From Abelmoschus esculentus (lineage: Eukaryota > Streptophyta > Magnoliopsida > Malvales > Malvaceae), in NCBI GenBank assembly GCA_035048815.1, contig JAUCBN010000049.1, positions 2,673,501-2,737,500 of the forward strand: a stretch of 64,000 nt of DNA. The letters are read 5' to 3'. The notes beneath the pieces were generated by a model that saw only the letters and a program-made list of their open reading frames with translations, had not been told where the DNA came from and did no database searches. The position numbers and the translations under genes were made by a program. Below are positions 23,840 through 33,560 of this stretch, piece by piece. Position 1 is the stretch's first letter. The number at the start of each line of letters is the position of its first letter.

Positions 23840-24541
23840 ATGGATTCACCACTTTACAAACATGGTAGATGCCAAATTACCGTTTACTTTTAGTATTAGA
23901 GTGGTCCAACAATAGAAGGCGCTTAATCATTCTGGTGTCTTAACTCGGATGTGACTGTTCTACTTAACAATAACATATGATCGATTGGAGGTGTTTTTAA
24001 AAATTCTAATGATATTTGGATTAAAGAGTATCGCAAAACTGTGGGTATTGTTTCTCCTTTACATGTGAGTTATGGAGTATCCTTATTGGCCTTCAAATTG
24101 CTTCTTCTCTTGGTATTAATAGTTTGATTGTTCAATCAGATTACTCCACTGCAATAAGGTTCATTCGTGACTCTAATGTTATGACTAACAATTTGCAACT
24201 CCTTCGTTCCATTGTTTCTTTTCATTCTAATGATTGGTCGTTAGATTTTTAGTGGATTTCGCGGGAAGTGAATATGATCGGAGACTGTATAGTTAAATTA
24301 TCGGACAATAGACATTTTAATCTTATAATCTTAGATGATGCTCCTGATCAGATTAAACCTTTGTTTCAGTGTGATAGGGTTGACCCTCCTTATCATCGTT
24401 TTTATCGTTCCACTCATACCAAATTGCTTTAGTCTTATGTATTTCTTGCCGCTAAACGTACTTAGATTAGAAAATTTTTTTAACAAGGCATAGGTGACAT
24501 TTTTATTCTTAATAAAAAAAACATTCACTCAAAAAAAAAAA
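23840..24541 (+). mobile_element. LINE 3' tail with RNase H (RVT_3) remnant
   Basis: One frame reads CELWSILIGLQIASSLGINS, then LIVQSDYSTAIRFI, and later WISREVNMIGDCIVKL before a decayed end; this is the RVT_3 RNase H module that closes many plant LINE polyproteins. The acidic residue in QSD and the WISRE region are recognisable. Stops interrupt it. It ends in TTCTTAATAAAAAAAACATT and an A run at 24530-24541, a LINE-style tail. The copy is 5'-truncated; the left limit is approximate. It ends about 25 bp before the first recognisable codon of the ATG18-like gene. Confidence 0.75.
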
Positions 24542-24564
24542 AACCCCGCTCAAATATCAATAAT

Positions 24565-27500
24565 AACAATCGATTTTTTCCGAATTCTTTGAAATCCATT
24601 TCTTCCTGTCTGAAAACAGCCTCTTCCGGTGTCCGATCAGCTACTGCTTCCGTCGCCGCTTCTATTTCTGGAGACTCTCGTGAACATCCAAAAGACACGG
24701 TTTTCTTCTTCTTCTTCTAAATTTTATTAATTTATTTTTGGAAAACAAAGCTTTTCGTATTTTATCGTTTAGTGCGCATAAGAAATAAAGATAAATTGAA
24801 ATTGAAGATCTTTTTTTTTTGATATTTCCATTTTTTAAAATAAAAATAAAGTAAAAATTACTTATTCAACTCGATTAGGGCTTAATTAAGTGAATATTGT
24901 AATGTACAGCTAAAAGTTAGTAATTCCTTTATAAATTTTATTCTTGAATTCGTTAGTAATTGCTGAAAATTTGAATTTTGATTGTTGAAAATGATCTTTT
25001 ATTAATAGGGTAAACTTCAGATGCAGAGGAATCTTTCTTCCTTTTTCCCCCCTAAAATGTATATTGTCGCTTTAGTGGCCACTGAATGGACATTTTCATT
25101 GTAATCATTATGAAGGGAAAATCAACTGATTCAGTGTTCTAAATTAGATTGATTCTTGTTAGAAATGATATATTGGGGAGTTTGGGAAAGTGGTGCTTAT
25201 TTATAGAGTGGATTTATTGTGGATAATTGATGCTGTAATAATGTTAATCACCCAGGACTTAGATGCCATTATTTTGCAAAATAGACAATTGAATAATTTG
25301 CTTGATACATTTTCAGTTATTTGTGTAAGAACAGTATTGATTTTTGGACATAGCCAAAGATTTGATTCTTTTTTTTTTGTTCTTTCTATTACAGGCCGTT
25401 ATGTTCTATTCATTCTAATAATGCTCTGATTTGAGTTCCTTAGGTCAAAATTGCCAAAAGGAAACTGAACTGCTTAATGCCATTGTGTTGCATTCAAGTT
25501 GTTTATCGATTGTACGACCTTTTTATGACAATAGCTCCCAACTCATTGTAAGGATGATGGCAGTAGTTTACCTCTTATCCTATGAAGGTAGAGTGAATGT
25601 GACAATTGAGATGCAGATATAGATTTCCCTGCATCACATTGCTTGACATGGTTTTTTTGCTGTGCTCTTCTTTGACAGGTTGTGTAACTGGTTTGTGCAT
25701 TTTCCTTGAAACTTGTTACCCTATCTGCTACCTTATTGGGTTTCTTTTGTCAAACAGGTGCTATGGTCTTCCTTTGACAGACTAGAGCTTGGTCCCTTAT
25801 CTTTTAAAAGGGTTCTATTACTTGGATACGCCAATGGCTTTCAAGTTCTTGACGTCGAAGATGCCTCTAATGTCAGTGAACTTGTTTCGAGGCATGATGA
25901 TCCAGTTACATTTTTACAAATGCAGCCACTCCCTGAAATGTCCGAGGGTCGTGAAGGATTTAGAGCATCACATCCTTTACTTCTGGTTGTTGCCTGCGAT
26001 GGGTCAAAGATCTTGGGTTTGAGGCTTACCAGAGAGTGTTTTGAGGAGCCTAAAAATTGAAATGTCCTCTTTCCTACTACCGTTCGATTCTATTCGCTAA
26101 GGTCCCATAATTATGTTCATGTGTTGAGATTCCGATCAACTGTATATATGGTTAGATGCAGTCCTCAAATAGTTGCTGTGGGGCTTGCAAAACAAGTAAG
26201 AATTAGCCTTTTTTCTGAAACTAGGCGGTTTTTATTCCTTCTTTTCATATGTTGGAATGGCCAGTTCGTTGAAAAAAATTAAAATAATCAGATTGGATGT
26301 TTGCAGGAGGGCTTGAGTTTTATAAAGATGTTTTTGATAATAGATACATTCGTTATATCATTTTATTTTATCAATTATTTAGCTGGAGTCAAATGATTTA
26401 AACCCGTGCATTCTTTTATTGGTTGGCAGATATACTGCTTCTATGCTCTCACTCTTGAAAATAAATTAGTGTCCTCACCTATCCTGTCCCTCAAGCTGGA
26501 GGCCAAGGAATGCTTGGGATTAATATTGGATATGGTCCCATGGCAGTGGGTCCCAGGTGGTTAGCTTATGCTTCAAACAATCCATTGCAGTCAAATACAA
26601 ATCGCCTGGATCCACAGAATTTGACTCCATCTCCTGGTGTTTATGGATGACTCATGGGAGAAAAGAAGCATTAGAGATGTCTATGGATGACTCTGATTCT
26701 GAAGATTATTTTGTTGCGCAAAAGGACATGTCAAAGCCCCAAGATCGAGCAGACTTGTATCTTTCCAATGCAGAAGTGCAAATAAGTTCTGGAAGGATAT
26801 CAAACTGGCACAATTCCAAGGTAACTATTTATATTACTTTGTAATATACTATTGCTTGTTGCCAGTTTCACTTATGTCTCATTGCATTTCCTTAGATATC
26901 ATTCTATACAATAAGTCCTGTGGGGCTGGATGAGCATTAGTTCACTGCTGATCAGTCCGGTGGAGAAATTGAAATAGAACGGTTGCATTCCCATGAGGTT
27001 GAAATTCGACAGATGGATTTATTGCCTATTTTTGAGCATTTTCACAGGATTCAACCTGATTGGAATGACAGGTATTTTCTGCATTCTTTACACTGTGCTG
27101 AACGGTACACTACGGTGCCCACCAAATGGATTTCCTTGACAAAGATCCCTTTTTCTTCCAACTACAGGGGATTAGCTGCAGAAAGTTATCCAATGTTCTA
27201 AAGAAATATTCTGTGAAGTCACTGTTATTTCTCACTCTAAGTTGATGTCACCTAGCCCGATCGAAAATTCAGATACTGGTATGAGAATCTTTTAAATTTT
27301 AAATACCATTCATTATATTTCTGGATTCATGCAACTCATTGGATGATTGGTGTGTTAATCAGGATCATCAAGAAATTCTTATCCGCCCAGTATTCAATCT
27401 GGGGACGATAGTAGTGGGTTAAAAGGACAGAGTTCTATTTTGGTATCACATATGCTTAACCAGAGCACTCTTGACAAAGATGTTGGTTCAGTTTCTTTTA

Positions 27501-27854
27501 CTCGATCTAAAATGGGTGTCTGTCACATCGAGGACAATAAGTCTACTAATACTCCATCATCATTAACAAGCGACTCTCTATCTGGTGGAAGCAGTTATAT
27601 TTCCGACACAAGTTCTAACCGATCAGATTTAAGTATGAACATGTTAGACGAGGGCCCCATAAATGAATAACCGGATTTTGAGCACCTTTTTCAAGAAGAG
27701 TACTGTAAAGTATCGCCCTTAAGTGTGGGTCGTGAGCCAACTGAGCTTGTTACTGATGTTGACAGCAACAGCCTCCCTTGTGAGAGAGAGAAATCAGAGG
27801 AAGAAGATGACAACGATGATATTCCCGGGGGAATCTTTGCCTTCTCTGTGGAAG
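24565..27854 (+). pseudogene. ATG18-like (g/h type, BCAS3) autophagy gene, broken
   Basis: Pieces of a plant ATG18g/h-type protein (phosphoinositide-binding WD-repeat protein with a C-terminal BCAS3 domain, acting in autophagy) lie in order with surviving splice sites: 24565-24699 (NSLKSISSCLKTASSG), 25758-26194 (VLLLGYANGFQVLDVEDASN), 26431-26820, 26896-27071 (DLLPIFEHFHRIQPDWNDR), 27168-27278 and 27363-27854 (SEEEDDNDDIPGGIFAFSVEG). Faults: no start codon (the LINE ends there), stop at the end of the open part near 26058, frameshift near 26470, an in-frame TAG near 26938, TAA near 27668, and a jump near 26645 from the end of the early propeller to the C-terminal domain. Most of the WD repeats, including the region expected to hold the lipid-binding FRRG-type motif, are missing. 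A functional protein is not possible. Confidence 0.88.
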
Positions 27855-28471
27855 GTTTGTATATCCGAAGATGTTATTTGCTACAACTTCTTCCCTTTAA
27901 CATAGAAACCATCTTTTTACATGATCTAAAACCTTATTGAACTCATCGTTCCGGTTTTATGGCAGGTTGAGTTATATCTTGTGCTCTTTTCCTGATGTGC
28001 ATACCATGTTTCTATTGTCAACGTGGGGTTGTTTCATTGCAATGGCATCCTTATAGGACAAACTAATTGAAATTCGAAAGTGTGGTTTGGTGATTTAAGA
28101 AGGTACTTGTACTGACTGATTTGTTCAAGTAAATATACATCTTTCTGCGTTGTGTAACATTCTTCATTGTTCATAGAAAAGTAATATAAAAGGAAAATGA
28201 ATTACTGCACCATGTGTTCCATCTGTTGCATACATTTTGAATGTGTAGATGAATTGAATCATATAATATCTCCATAGGATTTTACAGGGTCGTGACTAAA
28301 TTTAAACTCCCTTTGGGTTGCGTCCGTTGGAGTAAATAGTCGTTAGCTAAAAGTTTAAAAATTTAATTTTTTTAAAACGTATGTTTGGGCGTTAAAATAA
28401 GTGAATAAAACCTTGTTAGGAATCAAACCAGAGATATTTAGGGTTGTTGTAGTCGATAAACGACCGTTTAT
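27855..28471. other. Spacer after the ATG18-like pseudogene
   Basis: It may hold the former last intron and 3' region of the pseudogene, since gene-like composition persists to about 28260. After that it is AT-rich with no feature that I can support. Confidence 0.4.
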
Positions 28472-28641
28472 TAGGGGTGTTTAAAATTGGTCCAATGAGT
28501 ATCTAATGATTTAATAAATTTAATATCAGTATTTATATTATAATTATGTTTCAACATCATTTTTAATTTTTTTAACTTACGTTATGAGTTTATTGGGTCG
28601 ATACTCGATAGTACTCATTGAGCCAATTTTAAATACCCCTA
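28472..28641. mobile_element. Short MITE with near-perfect inverted ends
   Basis: TAGGGGTGTTTAAAATTGG at the left and CCAATTTTAAATACCCCTA at the right, with pairing continuing into TCCAATGAGTATC / GTACTCATTGAGC. Total 170 bp, no coding capacity. Flanking octamers (CCGTTTAT and CGATTTAC) match only partly, so the duplication is decayed. The ends match the hAT-type elements elsewhere in the window. Confidence 0.75.
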
Positions 28642-30204
28642 CGATTTACCACAGCCATCACGCACACAACCTTAGTCTTCTTATTGAGGCTGAGTTTGGT
28701 TTAATTTAATTTTTTTTTTAATTTTTTAACCATCATAATAATTTACTTTGTTTATTATTTTTATATTTTAAGACTTTTATATTTTTTTTATATAATAGAA
28801 ACTATGAATAAATCTAGGATACCTACGCTGTACAATAAATCTGCACTATGAAAAAAAAGTAATTTTGAGTGATGATGATTTAATCGAAAATAAAAGAAAA
28901 CTAAATAATTAAGAAGAATAACAATTAGATAAGTAAGGCCAGGTAGTTTGATTTGTAGAGGAAAATCCAGTTTGCACTTATTATCCAGTTATTAATGCAT
29001 GTGGTTGAATTGTCGCCTTGGTGGGTTGCCTCAACTACCTCGGCGGGGTTATGCCTTGTCGACAACTCAACTTTCCATAGTTCGACAGAGCATCCGAAAT
29101 TGTCTCCTCCTTATCCCTAAGCAAGGAAAACTATTGAAACTCACGTCTTGATGACACATCCCGACGTGAATCAAGGAAGAATAACAAACGATTGTATGCT
29201 TCCTTTTAGTCGTTGAAACCCTTGCAGATTAGTCGATGCCTATGAGCAAAGACCGTATTCTCTCGTTTCGTGAGCCTAACTCTCCCGATATTAGACAAAT
29301 AGATTTTTTTTCTTAAACTTATCTTTCGAGCTCGTAAGTAAAGAAGAGTAAAATCCAAGAAAAAATAAACTATGAAAATAAATATTACATTAATAAATCT
29401 CAAATAAAATAAAAATTTCTTCCCCAACTACTCCACAAAATACCCAAGCCTCGATAGAGTTTAGAACATGGTGGTTTTGTCGGCGGCTAGGGTTTTGCTT
29501 TATATAGGCCAAACCTATGTTAAAGACTTCCATAAAGATAAGAATTCTAAAAGAAAGAGAATACATGTCTTTATTGAATTGCAACTATTTTATTCTATTT
29601 CTTAATTTAACTCCTTAATTTTCGCGTTGTAGTTGACCATGGCTTGACTCTATTTCTTCCATTCCGTTTTGTCTCGCATAGTGTTCACTGGTATCAACAT
29701 ATTATTCTCTATCTATCGAGCACCAGTTGTCATCATTCCTCCGCTGCCGCAGCAGTCAATGTGTTGCCGTGACGGGTGTTTCCTTGCATTTCAGCTCCAG
29801 TTCCAGCATTCATTCTTCTATCTAGTCGTACGTGCATGGTTATTTTCTGTCTAAGAAAAAAACCATTAACCATACCTGTTTTATACCAAATAATAAATAA
29901 AATGATAAATTAAGTGCATGAATGTTGGAATATGGAAAATATGCAGAATTATTCTTAATTGTCATTAAATCTGTCCTTTACAAGCAATAATCAAATGAGA
30001 AAATGATATAAAATTTAGGACTTTTATGTACTTGTCAAAATCGTTTATCCTTTTTAAAATATTAATCGTTTTTCTAAAATTGATATTTGATATTTTTGTT
30101 GGTGTTTGAATTTGAAAAAAAAAGTTTAAATTAATATTTAAGTGGATTTTTTATTTAATATTTTAGGATTAGTCTATTACATGCATCCAATACCTCTTTA
30201 TATC
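28642..30204. other. Unassigned segment, LTR-like on the minus strand
   Basis: The part from about 28980 to 29860 is GC-richer than its surroundings. Read on the minus strand it has CTATATAAAGC near 29500 followed by a leader-like stretch (AAACCCTAGCCGCCG), a layout seen in LTRs and in promoters. No TG...CA pair with a TSD was found and no coding domain follows, so I leave it unassigned. Confidence 0.35.
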
Positions 30205-30358
30205 GTTGAATATTATTAAATCAATTAATAAAGATTAAAAATCTCAAAGACTCGACATACAATTAATAATTTTATGTTGAGTCTATCACGTTTTTATTAA
30301 TTGTATATTGAGTCCTTAAGATTTTTAATCATTATTAATTAATTTAATAGTATTCAAC
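30205..30358. repeat. Inverted-repeat hairpin (MITE-like)
   Basis: Arms of about 64 bp with few mismatches: GTTGAATATTATTAAATCAA on the left against the complement of TTAATTTAATAGTATTCAAC on the right. The loop is about 25 bp (TTTTATGTTGAGTC). No TSD was fixed. It resembles short fold-back elements of plant genomes. Confidence 0.7.
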
Positions 30359-30359
30359 T

Positions 30360-30699
30360 ATGTTCAACATTAACGATGTTTAACGATGTTCGGCATTTGT
30401 TATGGATTTTTTTTTTAAATTTTATGATATTCGTTATCGATGGTTGCATTTTTTTTCTTATTGTGTTAATTTTTAATAAAAATTATTATATTTTTGTGAT
30501 ATGTTTTTTTGTCTATGATAATTATTTTTATCTATTAATAAGTTTTTTTTTTATTTTTATTTGTTATTTAATTTTTTTATTTTATGTTTCTTAGGGTTTA
30601 GATCGATAATACCACAACTAATCAAGATGGTGCTTATTTGTAATTATGTTATTCTTTCTTACTTTGGATCTTCGAATTGAATTTTGACATGTCGTTTTT
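30360..30699. other. T-rich spacer
   Basis: Very T-rich on the plus strand. The 72-codon open frame at 30376-30594 is a Phe/Ile/Tyr-rich product of composition, not a gene. Confidence 0.5.
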
Positions 30700-31320
30700 T
30701 GGGATAAATTGAACTTTATTCATCTAAAAATACCTCAAAAGAAAAACTTTACAAAATATTTTAACCACCCTCACTTGTCCCACCCAAATGAGCAATTTAC
30801 ATATCTTAATCTCATTGCTATACTACGATCAAAATTTTTAAAACAACAATCAACTAATTTGAGTCTAACATATTTCTTTATGATCAAAAGATCTTCAATG
30901 CTTACCTATGCCCTTTTTCATGTACTCTGCAGTTGCGTTCAGTCCAAAGACGATAATTAAGGCTACACCATGCCTATCGAATCAAAATTACTTTTATAAA
31001 TTTTTCCTTGCCAGTGCGTTGTACCCACTCTAAAAGCCCAACCTAACTAACGTGTTCAATTTATTCCTCTAAGTCATACAATACTAGTGTCTAAATTTGC
31101 AACATGATTTGACTCTCCAAATAGGTGGTCCCTGAACTTAATATGCTCAGTACACATTAAACATGAAGGATCCAAATGCACTCTCCAGTTGAGCATACAT
31201 ACCTTTGTTAGTAGACTATCCAATACAACCAACCATAATATAAAAGAGTGACAAGGTATGGCCAAGCTGCCTCAAACTACCTTAACCCATGACATTTTTT
31301 AGGTTTAAGTAAATCTCAAG
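30700..31320 (-). mobile_element. LINE fragment with zf-RVT domain
   Basis: On the minus strand, 31074-31265 translates to a clear zf-RVT module (the zinc-binding domain that follows LINE reverse transcriptase): AIPCHSFILWLVVLDSLLTK, then MLNWRVHLDPSCLMCTEHIK and RDHLF. The Cys pair (CLMC) and the His of the following RDHLF match the family pattern. The sequence then runs on to about 30700 as decayed LINE 3' sequence. No reverse transcriptase remains upstream. Confidence 0.75.
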
Positions 31321-31614
31321 CTAACTGAGCATTATAGTTCCTCTGTTCACTTTTAACCAATAATCATTCGTTTCTAAGTTTCATAAGCTTCTTTTAAACC
31401 TAGCTATGACTATCTTTCATTTGAAAGTGTAAAACAGAAAAATGCTTTAGCAGGTAATGTTGAACTCATACTACCCAAAGAAAGGATAATCAAAAGCAAA
31501 ATGCATCACAACATACATGCTTTGTTCCAAGCAAAGCTTTCTTTAACTCATAGTCCACCTTTATTTTTTGGATATCAAATAGAACATTTCCAAACTCACT
31601 CTAGTACCTTTGGC
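31321..31614. other. Unassigned spacer
   Basis: Average composition with no open frame. It may be further LINE sequence too decayed to recognise. Confidence 0.35.
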
Positions 31615-32030
31615 TAGGGATGAGTATTCGACCGAGTCGAGTCAAAAATTTTTGAGTTATTCGAGTTGACGAGTCATATTTTCCAACTTATACTTTATTT
31701 GAATTTTTTTCGGTTCGAGTCAAGTTTAAGAAATTCAAGTTGATTCGAATCGAGTTGAGTTTTCGAGTTCCTATAAATATTTAATTGTAATTATTTATCA
31801 TGTTATAGTATGATTTGATTTTAATTTAAACGACTTTCTCTAATCATATAAGATATGCATATATATATATTCATATGTAGTAATATTTCTTTATATTTTT
31901 ATATATTAATGTATTTATATCATAAAAAATTGAGAGGTTTGTCTCAAACTTAATTTTTTTTTTCGAGTCGAGTATTTTCGTCTCGAATCGAGTTATTCAA
32001 TTTTTTCGAGTCGAGATTTGCTCACCCCTA
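31615..32030. mobile_element. hAT-type MITE, TSD CCTTTGGC
   Basis: The ends are TAGGGATGAGTATTCGA and the inverted TTTGCTCACCCCTA, flanked by an exact 8-bp duplication CCTTTGGC (31607-31614 and 32031-32038). Subterminal GAGTCGAGTC and TCGAGTTATTC repeats match those of the 9768-10564 element, so these two are one family of different length (416 and 797 bp). It lies 78 bp from the 3' end of the tRNA gene. Confidence 0.9.
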
Positions 32031-32107
32031 CCTTTGGCATCACCATTCGTGTCTTCCCATAAGAAAGTATTTGCAGATTCGAGAAAAAATAGAAATTACA
32101 ACTTTTT

Positions 32108-32180
32108 GGTCCCAACGGGGCTCAAACCCGCGACCTTCGGCTCATAAGACCAACGCTCTAACCAACTGAGCTACGGGACC
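32108..32180 (-). tRNA. tRNA-Ile (anticodon UAU)
   Basis: A 73-nt cloverleaf without intron. The acceptor arms GGTCCCG and TGGGACC pair fully (one G-U). The D arm is GCTC/GAGC around AGTTGGTTA, the anticodon arm TTGGT/GCCGA with loop CTTATGA, and the T arm GCGGG/CCCGT with loop TTTGAGC. Loop positions 34-36 are TAT, which reads AUA (Ile). The Pol III control boxes are in place (TAGCTCAGTTGG for A, GGTTTGAGCCC for B). A T6 run about 20 bases after the 3' end (plus 32081-32087 as A run) is a fitting Pol III terminator. Position 37 is G, where A is usual for codons starting with A, so the isotype call is less sure than the gene call. Confidence 0.88.
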
Positions 32181-32184
32181 TTTA

Positions 32185-32929
32185 CTTGATACATCATTTG
32201 TATTCGTGGATAATTTCTCATTCGACTCTGCTTTGCGATTTACGATGGTTAGTTTTCATAATGTTAGGCTCCGATTTCTGGTTCTCGATGGTTTTTCAAG
32301 TGTAATCTCCTTTTTCGATTCCTTTATCGATGCAATCAAATTTGTTTGTGTTTATTTTTTGTTTGATTTTTTAATTTATTTTTTTAACTTTTTTTATATA
32401 TGATCCTTGTATGATCTAAAATAATTAATTTTTATATTAATAATATGAAAAATATTTAAATTATATATTTATTCTAAAATAATAATTATAGACCTTGATT
32501 ATAATTTTAAATATTTTTTATTATTAAATAATAAAAATAATTTCTATTCAAAAGATTAATAATCATATTGTTAACATAATATTAACAGATAAAAAACTCT
32601 AACAATATAAAGTGTCATATGTAAAGATTTGGGATTGTGTTGGCACCTTGTACTAAATTGATATAAATTATCAACTCCGGGTACCAATTTGCATATTAAA
32701 CTAAAATATCTGAATTTTCAAGAATAAGCCAGTTATACCTGACAGAAGAAGAAACTACAGATGGCAAAACATGAATCCTACACATACACATTCTGCACTA
32801 ATATTTATGAGTACTGTAGAGGAACAAACTCATCCAAAAACAATTTTTCTTTGATGACCTTCTTTCTGTTTTGTTCATTCTTTTTTTTTTTAAAAAAAAA
32901 CTTTGAATCCCTACCAAAACATCATGCAT
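32185..32929. other. Unassigned spacer
   Basis: Upstream of the tRNA gene and downstream of the gypsy protease remnant. It is AT-rich up to about 32640. The stretch 32700-32860 has average composition but no recognised product. An A/T homopolymer pair sits at 32880-32900. Confidence 0.4.
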
Positions 32930-32999
32930 TTTTGTATTGTTGTGGCCTGCAGTGGCAGCTACATTTATGGGTAAAAGATATAGTCATAGTGTTAAAAGT

Positions 33000-33299
33000 T
33001 CATTAATATTGGAATGAATTTTTCATCCAATCAACCCCTAAGATCATATTTGTGCCTCCCATCTGTAGAACCCGAAAATCATGTTCAAAGAGATAGCCTT
33101 ATATCTTTCAACTGAGTTGTTTATTTGTAGTTAAACTATACAATTTTCACCATTAATTACTGTTATGATTAAAAGAATAGTAGATAAGACTTCTAATCCT
33201 TCTTCGGACCAAGCTGCAGTAACAAAACTATGGGTACTATCTGAGTAAACCAAGATATTCAAAGGTTTACCCTTAATGGTTCCTTGAATTCATAGTGTA
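33000..33299 (-). pseudogene. Gypsy aspartic protease remnant
   Basis: This is the part of the split gypsy element left of the copia insertion. On the minus strand one frame shows IKGKPLNILVYSDSTHSFVT, the retropepsin active-site region with D-S-G changed to D-S-D and a Tyr for the Asp before it. Further on it shows GGTNMILGVDWM, the second conserved block, in a shifted frame. Stops are present, so it is inactive. Confidence 0.75.
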
Positions 33300-33304
33300 T
33301 GGTG

Positions 33305-33528
33305 TGTTGAAGATAATCATAGCTCAACCATCCACAGCTCAACATGCATACAACTCAGCAAAAACACTTCCAACTTGTAGCGATTGTTAGCAATTTTGGA
33401 GGGAAATAGTTGTTAGGAAGCTGTTGTAAAATGAGAAAGAATTCTCATTTTCTATCTGCATAAATTCATGTTCATTGAATGAAAAAATGCAATCTTCTTC
33501 GTTAAAAATTCTTTTTAAAGGTTTTACA
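33305..33528 (+). repeat. Copia 5' LTR
   Basis: 224 bp, starting TGTTGAAGATAATCATAGC and ending GGTTTTACA, followed at once by the primer site. Short repeated CAGCTCAACA-like motifs lie near the start. It aligns to the 3' LTR with a number of substitutions and small indels, so the insertion is not recent. Confidence 0.88.
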
Positions 33529-33540
33529 TGGTATCAACAG
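33529..33540 (+). promoter_or_regulatory. Copia primer-binding site
   Basis: TGGTATCAACAG begins directly after the 5' LTR. It resembles the TGGTATCAGAGC consensus complementary to initiator tRNA-Met used by most plant copia elements. Confidence 0.8.
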
Positions 33541-33560
33541 TCCGTTTCTATTCCTGATTC

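Noticed and set aside
30376..30594. 72-codon hydrophobic open frame, possible small membrane protein
   Set aside because: It lies in T-rich sequence where Phe/Ile/Tyr runs arise by composition, with no promoter, homology or neighbour to support it.
32108..32180. Elongator tRNA-Met
   Set aside because: The anticodon loop reads TAT, not CAT, and plant elongator tRNA-Met genes that I recall have another acceptor stem and an intron.
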